47,588 nt of DNA, taken from Sphingomonadales bacterium Ga0077531 (GTDB lineage Bacteria > Pseudomonadota > Alphaproteobacteria > Sphingomonadales > Sphingomonadaceae). Below the pieces are notes generated by a model, which saw only the letters and a program-made list of their open reading frames with translations, searched no databases and was not told the origin of the DNA. Below, one piece after another: positions 15,513 to 23,052 of this stretch. How positions within the stretch are numbered: the first letter of the stretch is position 1; every line of letters starts with the position of its first letter. The DNA lies in contig LNED01000002.1 in assembly GCA_001464915.1 (NCBI GenBank), positions 1 through 47,588 on the forward strand. Direction: 5' to 3'. The position numbers and the translations under genes were made by a program.

Positions 15513-18500
15513 ATGGACATCACCGCTTATCTCGCCGAAATCCGCAGGCTCTACGCCAGCGGGCAATCGACCGAACACAGTTTCCGCCCCGCGCTCGAAC
15601 GGCTGTTCGCTTCGATCGATCCTACCCTTACCGTCATCAATGAACCCCGCCGCACCGTGGACGTGGGCGCGCCTGATTTCGTGTTCCAACGCGGCGACGT
15701 GGCGATTGGCTGGTGCGAGGCCAAGGACATCGGCAAGGACATCAAGAAATTCGCGGCGAACGATTACAGCAAGGCGCAGAAAGATCGTTACCGCAAAGGC
15801 CTGCCCAACCTGATCTACACCAACGGGCTGGATTTCGAATTCATCCGCGATGGTGAGGCGGTGGCTTTTGTCACCATTGCCGACCTGATCCCGACCATGC
15901 CTGCGCGCCCGGAAGCCTTTGCAACCCTGCAAGCGCGGCTGGCCGAATTCGCGCACGCAACCCCGCTCACTGTCACGTCATCCAAACGGCTGGCCGAGCT
16001 GATGGCAGGCAAGGCGGCGCTGATTAAGGATATCATGGGCAACGCGCTTGTCGCCGACCTTAAGGCCAAGGACGCGGGCGATCCGGCAACCGACCTGATC
16101 GGCCAGTATGAGGCGTTCCGGGCCAATCTGATCGGCGATATCACCGTTGCCGAGTTTGCCGACATCTACGCCGAAACCATCGCCTACGGGCTGTTCGCGG
16201 CGCGCCTGCATGATGAAACGCTGGATACCTTTAGCCGGACAGAAGCGCTGGAGCTGTTGCCAAAGTCCAACCCGTTCTTGCGCGCCCTGTTCACTTACAT
16301 CGCTGGCCCTGATCTTGATGACCGCCTGCGCCGTGTGATCGATCAATTGTGCGACGTGTTCCGCGCCACCAACATGGAACAGGTGCTGCGCCATTTCGGC
16401 AAAGTCACACGCCAGCAAGACCCGTTCCTGCATTTCTACGAGGTGTTCCTGGCCGAATATAACCCGGCCAAGCGCAAGGCGCGCGGCGTTTGGTATACGC
16501 CCGAACCCGTGGTGAATTTCATCGTGCGCGCGGTGGATGAGGTGCTGAAAACCGAATTCGGGCTGGCCGATGGCTTGGCCGATACCAGCCGCATCGCGAT
16601 TGATTGGGATACGGGGCAGACCGGCAAGGACGGCAAGCCTGCGACCATCAGGAAAGAGGTTCACCGCGTCCAGATACTCGACCCCGCAACCGGCACGGGC
16701 ACGTTCCTTGCCGAAGTGGTGAAACTGGTGGCGGAACGGGTGAAGGGGATCGCGCCGGGGCAGTGGTCGCAATATGTCGAACGCGACCTGATCCCGCGCA
16801 TCCACGGGTTCGAGCTGCTGATGGCGAGCTTCGCCATGTGCCACATGAAGCTCGACATGATCCTGACTGGGCTGGGATACAAACCATCGGGCAACCCGCC
16901 CCGGCTGGGGGTGTATCTCACCAACACGCTAGAGGAAGGCGAGCGGGTGGAACAGACCTTGCCGTTCATGGGCCTTCAGCGCGCGATTGCCGAAGAATCC
17001 AAACTGGCGAGCGACATCAAGCGCCAGACCCCGATTATGTGCGTCATCGGCAATCCGCCGTATTCAGGTGAGAGCGCGAACAAAGGGCCTTGGATCACGG
17101 GCCTGATGGAGGATTACAAACAGGAACCCGGCGGCAAGCAGCGCCTGCAAGAGCGCAACCCCAAGTGGATTAATGACGATTATGTGAAATTCATTCGCTT
17201 TGCGCAGCACATGATCGACAATACTGGTGAGGGTGTTCTGGGGTTCATCACCAATCACGGCTATCTCGATAATCCGACGTTTCGAGGGATGCGCTGGCAT
17301 CTGATGAACAGCTTTGATCGCATTCACGTGCTCGATCTGCACGGAAACTCGAAGAAGAGAGAGGTTAGCCCGGACGCTTCACCCGACAAGAATGTGTTCG
17401 ACATCATGCAGGGCGTGGCCATCATTATTGCCGTAAAACGCAAGAGCGGCGGCAAACATCCTAAGGCCTTGGCCGAGGTTTTCCATGGCGATCTATGGGG
17501 AGCGCGTGAGAGCAAATACAGTGCGCTTTGGGAGGGGGCACCGGCCTCCCTGATGCCAACCGCGTTACCACTAAAGCCGCCAACCTATCCGATGGTGCAG
17601 CGCGATTATGACGTTGAGGAAGTCTATTCAAAAGGCTTCTCAATCGCTTCATTAATGCCAGCCCACTCGGTTGGTATTGTTACTGCCCGCGATGCCCTCA
17701 CCATTGATTTGAACAAAGAAGCCCTGTGGCAGCGGGTGCAGGATTTTCCTGTGTTGGATGCCGAAGTTTTGCGAAACAAATATGGACTAGGAAAAGATGT
17801 TCGTGATTGGACGGTTGCCTTCGCCAAAGCCGATGTTGTGGCAAATTTCGGGCAAGAACATCTTGTGCCAATCACCTACCGCCCATTCGATAGCCGTTGG
17901 ACATACTTCACAGGGAACTCACGAGGATTTCAATGCTACCCCCGCGCCGAAGTGATGGCGCATCTTGCCTTACGACAAAATCTTGGCGTTATGGTTTGTC
18001 GTCAGAGCATTCAGTCCCTTTGGCACCATGCACTCGCTTTCCAAGACATAATTGACGACAGTTGCGTTTCGAACCTCTCTAGGGAGAGGGGCTATGCGAT
18101 TGCCCTCTACCTCTACCCCGATGAGCAAGACCTAGACCAGTCGATCCGCGTCAATTTCGACCCCAAGCTCTACGCAAAAATCCGCGCGGCGGCTGGCCTC
18201 ACCGGCAAGGCGGCTGCGCCCGATAGCGCCATGGTCGAAAGCGGGGCGTTCCGCACCGTGACCGGCGATGCGCGCGCCGATGAGGTGAAGGTGTTCGATT
18301 ACATCTACGGTGTGTTGCACTGCCCCGCCTACCGCGAAACCTACGCCGAATTCCTCAAGATCGATTTCCCGCGCGTGCCCTTCCCGCCCTCGCCAGACGT
18401 GTTCCGCACCATCAGCGAACAGGGCGAGGCGCTGCGCCGCTTGCACCTGATGGAGGATGCCGCAATCGGGGATAAGCCCTACCCCTTCGACGGCACCGCG

Positions 18501-18806
18501 CCAGAGGGGCAAGATTGCGTAGTGGACAAGCCCCGCTTCGAACCCCAGCCGGATGGAACGGGCCGCGTCTACATCAACGGCAAGGGTGCAGAGGGGCAAT
18601 ATTTCGACAGCGTGCCGCCGGTATCGTGGGGCTTCCACATCGGCGGATACCAGCCTGCGCAAAAGTGGCTGAAAGACCGCAAGGGCCGCGCGCTCAGCTA
18701 TGACGATATCCGGCACTACCAGAAGATCATCAAGATTCTGGCCGAAACCGACCGCATCATGCGCGGGATCGAAATGCCGGTGGGCGAGGGGACGGGCACC
18801 ACGTGA
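15513..18806 (+). CDS. Single-chain restriction-modification enzyme, type ISP-like without helicase
   Basis: This 1097-residue cytoplasmic enzyme should both methylate adenine in its target and cut unmodified DNA. The N-terminal nuclease-like domain has the PD-(D/E)xK pattern: D55 in GAPDF and E69-A-K71 in WCEAKD. A helical region follows, then an N6-adenine methyltransferase: GVWYTP (motif X, 325-330), LDPATGTGTF (motif I, 389-398) and NPPY (motif IV, 514-517). The C-terminal third (YPMVQRDYDVEEVYSKGF ... YRPFDSRWTYFTG ... VFDYIYGVLHCPAYRETYAEFLKIDFPRVPFP) matches the type ISP specificity region of LlaBIII-like enzymes. Those are about 1500-1600 residues long with a DEAD-type helicase between nuclease and methylase; no helicase motifs are present here. 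It is the main cargo of the island. Confidence 0.8.
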   Translation: MDITAYLAEIRRLYASGQSTEHSFRPALERLFASIDPTLTVINEPRRTVDVGAPDFVFQRGDVAIGWCEAKDIGKDIKKFAANDYSKAQKDRYRKGLPNLIYTNGLDFEFIRDGEAVAFVTIADLIPTMPARPEAFATLQARLAEFAHATPLTVTSSKRLAELMAGKAALIKDIMGNALVADLKAKDAGDPATDLIGQYEAFRANLIGDITVAEFADIYAETIAYGLFAARLHDETLDTFSRTEALELLPKSNPFLRALFTYIAGPDLDDRLRRVIDQLCDVFRATNMEQVLRHFGKVTRQQDPFLHFYEVFLAEYNPAKRKARGVWYTPEPVVNFIVRAVDEVLKTEFGLADGLADTSRIAIDWDTGQTGKDGKPATIRKEVHRVQILDPATGTGTFLAEVVKLVAERVKGIAPGQWSQYVERDLIPRIHGFELLMASFAMCHMKLDMILTGLGYKPSGNPPRLGVYLTNTLEEGERVEQTLPFMGLQRAIAEESKLASDIKRQTPIMCVIGNPPYSGESANKGPWITGLMEDYKQEPGGKQRLQERNPKWINDDYVKFIRFAQHMIDNTGEGVLGFITNHGYLDNPTFRGMRWHLMNSFDRIHVLDLHGNSKKREVSPDASPDKNVFDIMQGVAIIIAVKRKSGGKHPKALAEVFHGDLWGARESKYSALWEGAPASLMPTALPLKPPTYPMVQRDYDVEEVYSKGFSIASLMPAHSVGIVTARDALTIDLNKEALWQRVQDFPVLDAEVLRNKYGLGKDVRDWTVAFAKADVVANFGQEHLVPITYRPFDSRWTYFTGNSRGFQCYPRAEVMAHLALRQNLGVMVCRQSIQSLWHHALAFQDIIDDSCVSNLSRERGYAIALYLYPDEQDLDQSIRVNFDPKLYAKIRAAAGLTGKAAAPDSAMVESGAFRTVTGDARADEVKVFDYIYGVLHCPAYRETYAEFLKIDFPRVPFPPSPDVFRTISEQGEALRRLHLMEDAAIGDKPYPFDGTAPEGQDCVVDKPRFEPQPDGTGRVYINGKGAEGQYFDSVPPVSWGFHIGGYQPAQKWLKDRKGRALSYDDIRHYQKIIKILAETDRIMRGIEMPVGEGTGTT

Positions 18807-19477
18807 AGCGTTCACTCGCAGCGGCGGGGTTGCTCGCCATGCTAAGCGGCGGGGTGCCCGTGGCTATTGCCGGAACCGGCCCCCTGTGCGGCACGGGCAG
18901 GAATACGGCCATCTGCTTTGCGTCGGTTGACCGGGGGGGCGCGCTTTCGCCTGATGAACGGGCAAAGCTCGCCGCCGCTGCGCCGGTTGCGATTGATATT
19001 GTCAGCTCGCGCCAATTCGCCGCAGAGCTTGCCGCGTTTTACGCTGCACTGCCGCCGCGCTGGGTTAAAGGAAACCGTTACTGGCGCGGGTTCGATCCGG
19101 TGGAGGCTCCCAAGGCGATCCGGGCCGCGTTCGCTGGCCTGCATATCGACACACGCGGCGGCGCGCGGGCGCGCAAAAGCGCTGCGTTCGGCGGCAACCT
19201 CGCCTATGAGGGCAGCACTGATAAGCGCACTGGCGAGCGGTTCATTATGCTCAATCGCTATCGGCTGGATAGGCCATTGGGCGGGCTGGTGAGCACTTAT
19301 GTGCACGAAGCATCGCACAAGGGCGGCTATTCCCACCGCGCGGGACAAACCCGCGACCAGAAATGCGAGCCGCCCTATGTCATGGCGCAACTCGCCCGAA
19401 AACTGGCTGAGCCTGACAAGTGGGCAAACTTTGCCGCCAGCAAAAATGCGTGTCGGTTTTGGCGTGAGGCGCGCTGA
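18803..19477 (+). CDS. Secreted HExxH protein of unknown function
   Basis: This 224-residue protein has an N-terminal signal peptide (MKRSLAAAGLLAMLSGGVPVAIAG), so it should be exported to the periplasm or beyond. Near the C terminus, YVHEASHKGGYSH holds an HExxH zinc motif (168-172) with a further H178, as in small metallopeptidases. Six cysteines could form disulfides. The GTG start at 18803 overlaps the restriction gene's stop (GTGA), so the two are translationally coupled. I know no link between this type of protein and restriction-modification; it could be an independent cargo gene, an effector, or a cell-surface modifier that blocks phage or competitors. Confidence 0.6.
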   Translation: MKRSLAAAGLLAMLSGGVPVAIAGTGPLCGTGRNTAICFASVDRGGALSPDERAKLAAAAPVAIDIVSSRQFAAELAAFYAALPPRWVKGNRYWRGFDPVEAPKAIRAAFAGLHIDTRGGARARKSAAFGGNLAYEGSTDKRTGERFIMLNRYRLDRPLGGLVSTYVHEASHKGGYSHRAGQTRDQKCEPPYVMAQLARKLAEPDKWANFAASKNACRFWREAR

Positions 19478-19542
19478 TGTTTGCTCGCCCCGGCAAGACT
19501 TGGCTCTATTAATTACTGCCCTAATACGCTAATACACCTCCT

Positions 19543-20172
19543 ATGGGCGGTTACGGTTCAGGACAGCGTTATGGCAGGCCAACCGCCGATGAATCGCGGC
19601 GCATTGATCTGGCATGGATGATCCGCAAGCGTAATGCTGTTCCCGGCGAAATTCGCAGCGGGCAATTGAGCTGGTCGCGGGGTGATCAACCGGCGGGGCG
19701 CATTGGCTATACCTGCGACTTGCGCGATCCCGACAATGCAACGCTGGTGCTGCAATACACCTTCACCGATGGTGCCAGCGGTGCCGTATCGGATTGCACC
19801 CAGCGCATTGGCCTAAGCTACACCCAGCCGCATTATGGCGGCAAACGCTGGTGGATGCATTGCCCGGTGAACGGCGCGCGCGTTGGCAAGCTCTACATGC
19901 CGCCGGGTGCCAAGTCGTTTGCCAGCCGTGAGGTTTGGCGCTTGGGCTATCAATCCCAACGGAACGCGCCCCGCGATGCCGCGTTCGAACGGCTGTTCAG
20001 GGTTCAAAGGAAACTGGGATGCCCCCAAGGTTGGGAAATGCCGATACGCCGCCCGAAGGGGATGCACCGCCGCACCTATGAGCGGCTGGAGAATGAATAC
20101 TGGTATCTTGATGCGGTATGCGCAGCGGAAATGATGCAAGCTATCGGGATTATAGCGGGCATGAGGCGATAA
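19543..20172 (+). CDS. Hypothetical protein of a mobile-element-associated family
   Basis: This 209-residue protein starts MGGYGSGQRYGRPTADESRRIDL and has a middle section GKRWWMHCPVNGARVGKLYMPPGAKSFASREVWRLGYQSQR followed by a helical basic C terminus. I recall similar proteins in proteobacterial islands and prophages. In some of them the middle section carries paired cysteines like a zinc ribbon; here most of those positions are not cysteine. There is no good ribosome-binding site: CACCTCCT, which resembles the anti-Shine-Dalgarno sequence itself, sits directly before the ATG. The function is unknown. It is the last island gene before the right arm-type repeats. Confidence 0.6.
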   Translation: MGGYGSGQRYGRPTADESRRIDLAWMIRKRNAVPGEIRSGQLSWSRGDQPAGRIGYTCDLRDPDNATLVLQYTFTDGASGAVSDCTQRIGLSYTQPHYGGKRWWMHCPVNGARVGKLYMPPGAKSFASREVWRLGYQSQRNAPRDAAFERLFRVQRKLGCPQGWEMPIRRPKGMHRRTYERLENEYWYLDAVCAAEMMQAIGIIAGMRR

Positions 20173-20195
20173 CCTTTTGGGGGTAAATCGCACGG

Positions 20196-20220
20196 CTGGG
20201 GGCACTTTTGGGGGCACTTT
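20196..20220 (+). promoter_or_regulatory. Right arm-type integrase repeats
   Basis: CTGGGGGCACTTTTGGGGGC at 20196-20215 is an exact copy of the motif at 12454-12473, and it continues into a second GGGGGCACTTTT. It lies about 60-80 bases inside the right attachment repeat, the position expected for integrase arm sites. Confidence 0.6.
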
Positions 20221-20275
20221 TACGAACCCCTTTGAAAAACTATCATGTTTTCAGATTTCTATGCCGCTAATGCGG

Positions 20276-20320
20276 GTCACGTAAGCGCACCATTTCCCTG
20301 TTCCCTGACATTCCTGATCG
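20276..20320 (+). repeat. Right attachment repeat (attR)
   Basis: This 45-base copy of the repeat at 12324-12369 runs from GTCACGTAAGCGCACC to TTCCTGATCG. Compared with attL it lacks one G in the acceptor-stem part and has C for T in the following TTCCCTG. It marks the right boundary of the island. The chromosome resumes with a metal transporter. Confidence 0.88.
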
Positions 20321-20446
20321 TTACCCCGCCTACCTTCCTGCTCTTGCGCAGCAGAGCCTATGCTTCGCTGCCGCTTGCATTCGGGCGTGGAACGGCGGAC
20401 ACTTCACTTTACCCCCGCGCAATGGCGGGCGAGGAGAAACGCCAGC

Positions 20447-21151
20447 ATGGATCCGGCAAGCGCACATCCCGACGACCCCCATTTTGTCCACCGCACCGGC
20501 TGGCTGCGCGCTGCCGTGCTGGGCGCCAATGACGGGATCGTTTCGGTCTCATCATTGATCCTGGGGGTCGCAGCGGCGACGCCCGAGGCTCAGGCGATTT
20601 TGGTGGCGGGGGTAGCAGGCCTGGTTGCTGGCGCGATGTCGATGGCGGCGGGGGAGTACATCTCGGTGTCATCGCAGCGCGATTCCGAGCAAGCCGATAT
20701 CAGCCGAGAGCAGCAAGCCCTGACGCAGACCCCTCAGCACGAGCAGGAAGAACTCGCCGAGATTTACCGCAGCCGCGGCCTGAGCGCCGAAACTGCGGCC
20801 ATCGTAGCGCGCGAGTTGTCTGCGCTCGATCCGCTGGCAGCGCATGTCCGTGATGAGTTGGGACTGTCCGAAGCCTTGGCCGCGCGGCCATTGCAGGCGG
20901 CGCTGTCGTCGGGCGTGACATTCAGTGTAGCCGCAGCGGTGCCAGTGATTGCGGCCTATCTTGCGCCTGCAACATCGATCATCCCGGCGGTGCTGGTTGT
21001 TTCAGTGGTTGCGCTGGCGATCCTGGGCGCGCTGGGCGCGCGGGCCGGGGCTGCGCCATTGGTGCCAGCGGTGGTGCGGGTGGTCGGCTGGGGCATCTTC
21101 GCCATGGCGATCACGGCCGCGGTGGGCTGGCTGTTTGGTGTCAGCGTGTGA
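20447..21151 (+). CDS. VIT1/CCC1-family iron/manganese transporter
   Basis: This 234-residue inner-membrane protein carries the VIT1/CCC1 pattern: WLRAAVLGANDGIVSVSSLILGVAAA in the first transmembrane helix, GLVAGAMSMAAGEYISVSSQRDSE after the second, a charged cytoplasmic metal-binding helical region (about 70-135), and three further C-terminal helices. The family moves Fe2+ or Mn2+ out of the cytosol in exchange for protons. The ATG at 20447 follows GAGGAG at 20431; a frame extending upstream to 20360 lacks a site and a plausible helix. The gene begins 126 bases beyond attR and is convergent with the PA2169-type gene. Confidence 0.85.
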   Translation: MDPASAHPDDPHFVHRTGWLRAAVLGANDGIVSVSSLILGVAAATPEAQAILVAGVAGLVAGAMSMAAGEYISVSSQRDSEQADISREQQALTQTPQHEQEELAEIYRSRGLSAETAAIVARELSALDPLAAHVRDELGLSEALAARPLQAALSSGVTFSVAAAVPVIAAYLAPATSIIPAVLVVSVVALAILGALGARAGAAPLVPAVVRVVGWGIFAMAITAAVGWLFGVSV

Positions 21152-21167
21152 ACCCTGCGCCAAACTC

Positions 21168-21208
21168 ATTGCTGCGCCCGCTAGTGCCATTTTCACGAGC
21201 GCAGCAAT
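21168..21208. terminator. Hairpin between convergent genes
   Basis: ATTGCTGCGC at 21168-21177 pairs exactly with GCGCAGCAAT at 21199-21208 across a 21-base loop. It lies between the convergent transporter and PA2169-type genes and is a reasonable bidirectional terminator, though the loop is long and T-runs are short. Confidence 0.4.
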
Positions 21209-21270
21209 AAGCCGTCGGTGCCGCACGCATAGTGTCGGAGGTCGCCGTCACCATGCGCGAGGCAGGAGCT

Positions 21271-21783
21271 TCAATTCATCGCGAGTTTGAGATCGCGCAT
21301 CTGGTCATGGCCTTGCTTGACCGAGACAAAACATTCGCGGATCGTGGTCATCACCTGAGGCGACAATTCGGTGTCTGCGATTGCATCTTCGAACTTGGCC
21401 TTGATGTGGTCTTCGCCTTGCTCGACTTCAGCGATGATCGCCTTGTCGTCCCGGCCGGTGACCACCGATTTGAGGTTCAGAAAGATCCGATGTGCGCCGC
21501 CAAGCACGGTGCCATCGTCTTCGGGCTTTCCGCCGAGCCGGATCACTTCGCTGCGCAGCGACGCAATCACGGTTTCACGTTCAGCCGCTCGCGCCATGAA
21601 CATTGCGAGAAGGCGTTCATTGTCGGAATTCTTACCCGCTTCGGTGTAGCCATCGACACTGTCAAACGTCGTCGCGATCAGATCATTCAGGGTTGCTGTG
21701 TCGTGCGATGTCTGGGACATGAAATTTTCCAATTGCTCGAATGTTGGAGCAGATACTTTCGGCGTCGCGTCATTCGGCGGCAT
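21271..21783 (-). CDS. PA2169/DUF2383-family four-helix-bundle protein
   Basis: This 170-residue soluble protein contains LNDLIATTFDSVDGYTEAGKNSDNERLLAMFMARAAERETVIASLRSEVIRLGG and a second helical pair with GRDDKAIIAEVEQGEDHIKAKFEDAI, the ferritin-like DUF2383/PA2169 pattern. Its biochemical role is not established; relatives appear in stress or metal contexts. The ATG at 21783 is chosen because GGAG precedes it at a good distance; the alternative ATG at 21720 has none. It overlaps the preceding DUF883-like gene by 14 bases, so the two are cotranscribed in a small stress cluster. Confidence 0.75.
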   Translation of the reverse strand: MPPNDATPKVSAPTFEQLENFMSQTSHDTATLNDLIATTFDSVDGYTEAGKNSDNERLLAMFMARAAERETVIASLRSEVIRLGGKPEDDGTVLGGAHRIFLNLKSVVTGRDDKAIIAEVEQGEDHIKAKFEDAIADTELSPQVMTTIRECFVSVKQGHDQMRDLKLAMN

Positions 21784-22096
21784 GCTTGCTCCGCCGGGTC
21801 ACTGCGACCATGCCCATCACTGCAACCACAGCGGTCAGCGCTGCGGCCAGCGATGCCATTGGGTGGGCTTCGACTTCCTGCTTGGCATAGCGCGCGGCGA
21901 CTTTTGCAGCGTCGGCTGCGTGGACGCGCAGACTTTCGGCAAGCTTGGCGATTTCCGTCGTCGCTGTATCCAGCACCTCGCGTGCTTCCTCGGAGAATTC
22001 CTGCGTACCAGATGCCGCCGCTTTGAGAGCGTCAGCAGCAGTATCGACGCTATCCTGAAATCTGCCGGACAGTGCTTCGGTGGGGGAATGGTACAT
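21770..22096 (-). CDS. DUF883/YqjD-like membrane-anchored protein
   Basis: This 108-residue protein has a long alanine-rich amphipathic helix (VDTAADALKAAASGTQEFSEEAREVLDTATTEIAKLAESLRVHAADAAKVAARYAKQEVEAHP) and one C-terminal transmembrane segment (MASLAAALTAVVAVMGMVAVT). This is the layout of ElaB/YqjD/DUF883 proteins, which sit in the inner membrane and in enterobacteria can bind ribosomes in stationary phase. The role here is inferred. The ATG at 22096 has GGAAC close upstream. A strong hairpin lies between it and the csbD gene. Confidence 0.7.
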   Translation of the reverse strand: MYHSPTEALSGRFQDSVDTAADALKAAASGTQEFSEEAREVLDTATTEIAKLAESLRVHAADAAKVAARYAKQEVEAHPMASLAAALTAVVAVMGMVAVTRRSKHAAE

Positions 22097-22111
22097 TGTT
22101 GTTCCTTGATG

Positions 22112-22135
22112 CTCCCGCCAGATCACTGGCGGGAG
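22112..22135 (-). terminator. Perfect hairpin between csbD-like and DUF883-like genes
   Basis: CTCCCGCCAG and CTGGCGGGAG form a 10-bp stem with a four-base loop ATCA. On the minus strand it follows the csbD stop and precedes the next ribosome-binding site. Without a T-run it may act as partial terminator or as an mRNA stability element separating the abundance of the two products. Confidence 0.45.
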
Positions 22136-22148
22136 GGAGGATGCACGC

Positions 22149-22331
22149 CTAGATCTTGTCGCCGAGTGCGCCTTTGACAGCGCCGGTGGCCTTTTGGACC
22201 TCGCCCTTGCCCTGCTGCGCGACGCCCTTGACGACCAGTTCGGGATTGTCAGTCGCGCGTCCGGCGGCGGCCTTCGCCTTGCCGATAGCTTCGTTGGCGG
22301 CGCCCTTGGCCTTGTCGGTGAATTCACCCAT
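22149..22331 (-). CDS. CsbD-family stress protein
   Basis: This 60-residue hydrophilic protein (MGEFTDKAKGAANEAIGKAKAAAGRATDNPELVVKGVAQQGKGEVQKATGAVKGALGDKI) matches the CsbD family of small, abundant, general-stress proteins. The molecular function is unknown. AAGGAGA stands seven bases before the ATG. In alphaproteobacteria such genes are commonly under the EcfG general-stress sigma factor; I looked for a GGAAC-type promoter and did not find a convincing one. Confidence 0.85.
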   Translation of the reverse strand: MGEFTDKAKGAANEAIGKAKAAAGRATDNPELVVKGVAQQGKGEVQKATGAVKGALGDKI

Positions 22332-22415
22332 GGGAAGTCTCCTTGTTAGGTCGCAGAATAGCTCTGCTTTGAATGCGCAATGACCGAGCGCAGCGGCGTA
22401 GAACTGCAGTCAGCG

Positions 22416-22598
22416 TTAGATGTTGAGTCCGCTCAGCACCCCAAAGGATTGGAGCAGCCACAGGATAACAACGATCACGACGACAATATTCAGGATGTTC
22501 TTGATCTTTCCATCCATCGGCAGATAGTTGTTAATCAGAAACAAAATAACGCCAACGATTACAAGCACGACAATCAGATTAATAAGCGACATGATCAA
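22416..22598 (-). CDS. Thivi_2564-type small membrane protein
   Basis: This 60-residue protein is almost entirely two hydrophobic helices (LINLIVVLVIVGVILFLINNYL and IKNILNIVVVIVVILWLLQSFGV) joined by the conserved PMDGKIK turn that marks the Thivi_2564 family. It should be an inner-membrane protein; the function is unknown. The start may be the ATG at 22598 or the second at 22592 (MSLINL). It lies with other small stress and membrane genes. Confidence 0.75.
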   Translation of the reverse strand: MIMSLINLIVVLVIVGVILFLINNYLPMDGKIKNILNIVVVIVVILWLLQSFGVLSGLNI

Positions 22599-22639
22599 TT
22601 CTCCGGATCATTTTTAAACGGGACATAAAGTAGACCGAC

Positions 22640-22786
22640 TTATGTGCTTTTTGGGATGATCACATTCACGGCGAAAACGAATACGGCGACGATCAACAGC
22701 AGATGGATCAACCCGCCCAGCAAGGTCGCGGTTGCCAATCCGACCAGCCAGAGCAAAAGCAGGATTGCGGCGATGGCATACAGCAT
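22640..22786 (-). CDS. lmo0937-type small membrane protein
   Basis: This 48-residue protein (MLYAIAAILLLLWLVGLATATLLGGLIHLLLIVAVFVFAVNVIIP) has two hydrophobic helices and fits the lmo0937 family of tiny membrane proteins. The ATG at 22786 has AGAGG close upstream, and an in-frame extension to 22855 has no family support. The function is unknown; its neighbours suggest envelope stress. Confidence 0.75.
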   Translation of the reverse strand: MLYAIAAILLLLWLVGLATATLLGGLIHLLLIVAVFVFAVNVIIPKST

Positions 22787-23052
22787 TGAACCTCTCCCCC
22801 CAGGGTTACAGGTGGCAGCTACCGGCCAGCGGCACCGCACCTCGCAGCTAGCCACGCCGATGCAAACTTGAACACGGCCGACCTTTCCCCAAAAGGGCGG
22901 GCGTCCGGTCGAAATTCCCAGGGGCTGAGGTTCCGTCCAGACGCCCTAGTCCGGGGTCGAGATTCTCCATTGGCCGCGTTCTGGTGGCTTGGTCAGCCTC
23001 GGAATCTACGCAGATGCGGCAGTGCAGCATCGCGGAATGGCGTAGGTCGAGA

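Larger units (their letters stand above)
12324..20320. mobile_element. Integrated genomic island in tRNA-Thr
   Basis: An element of about 8 kb lies between the two attachment repeats. In order it holds arm-type repeats, the integrase, an AlpA-like excisionase, an origin-like hairpin region, an HUH Rep-like gene, a small frame, the single-chain restriction-modification gene, a secreted HExxH protein, an unknown protein and a second set of arm-type repeats. All genes are on the plus strand. No structural phage genes, relaxase with mobilisation genes or conjugation genes are present. The set fits a compact integrative element or phage satellite with defence cargo. Confidence 0.85.
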
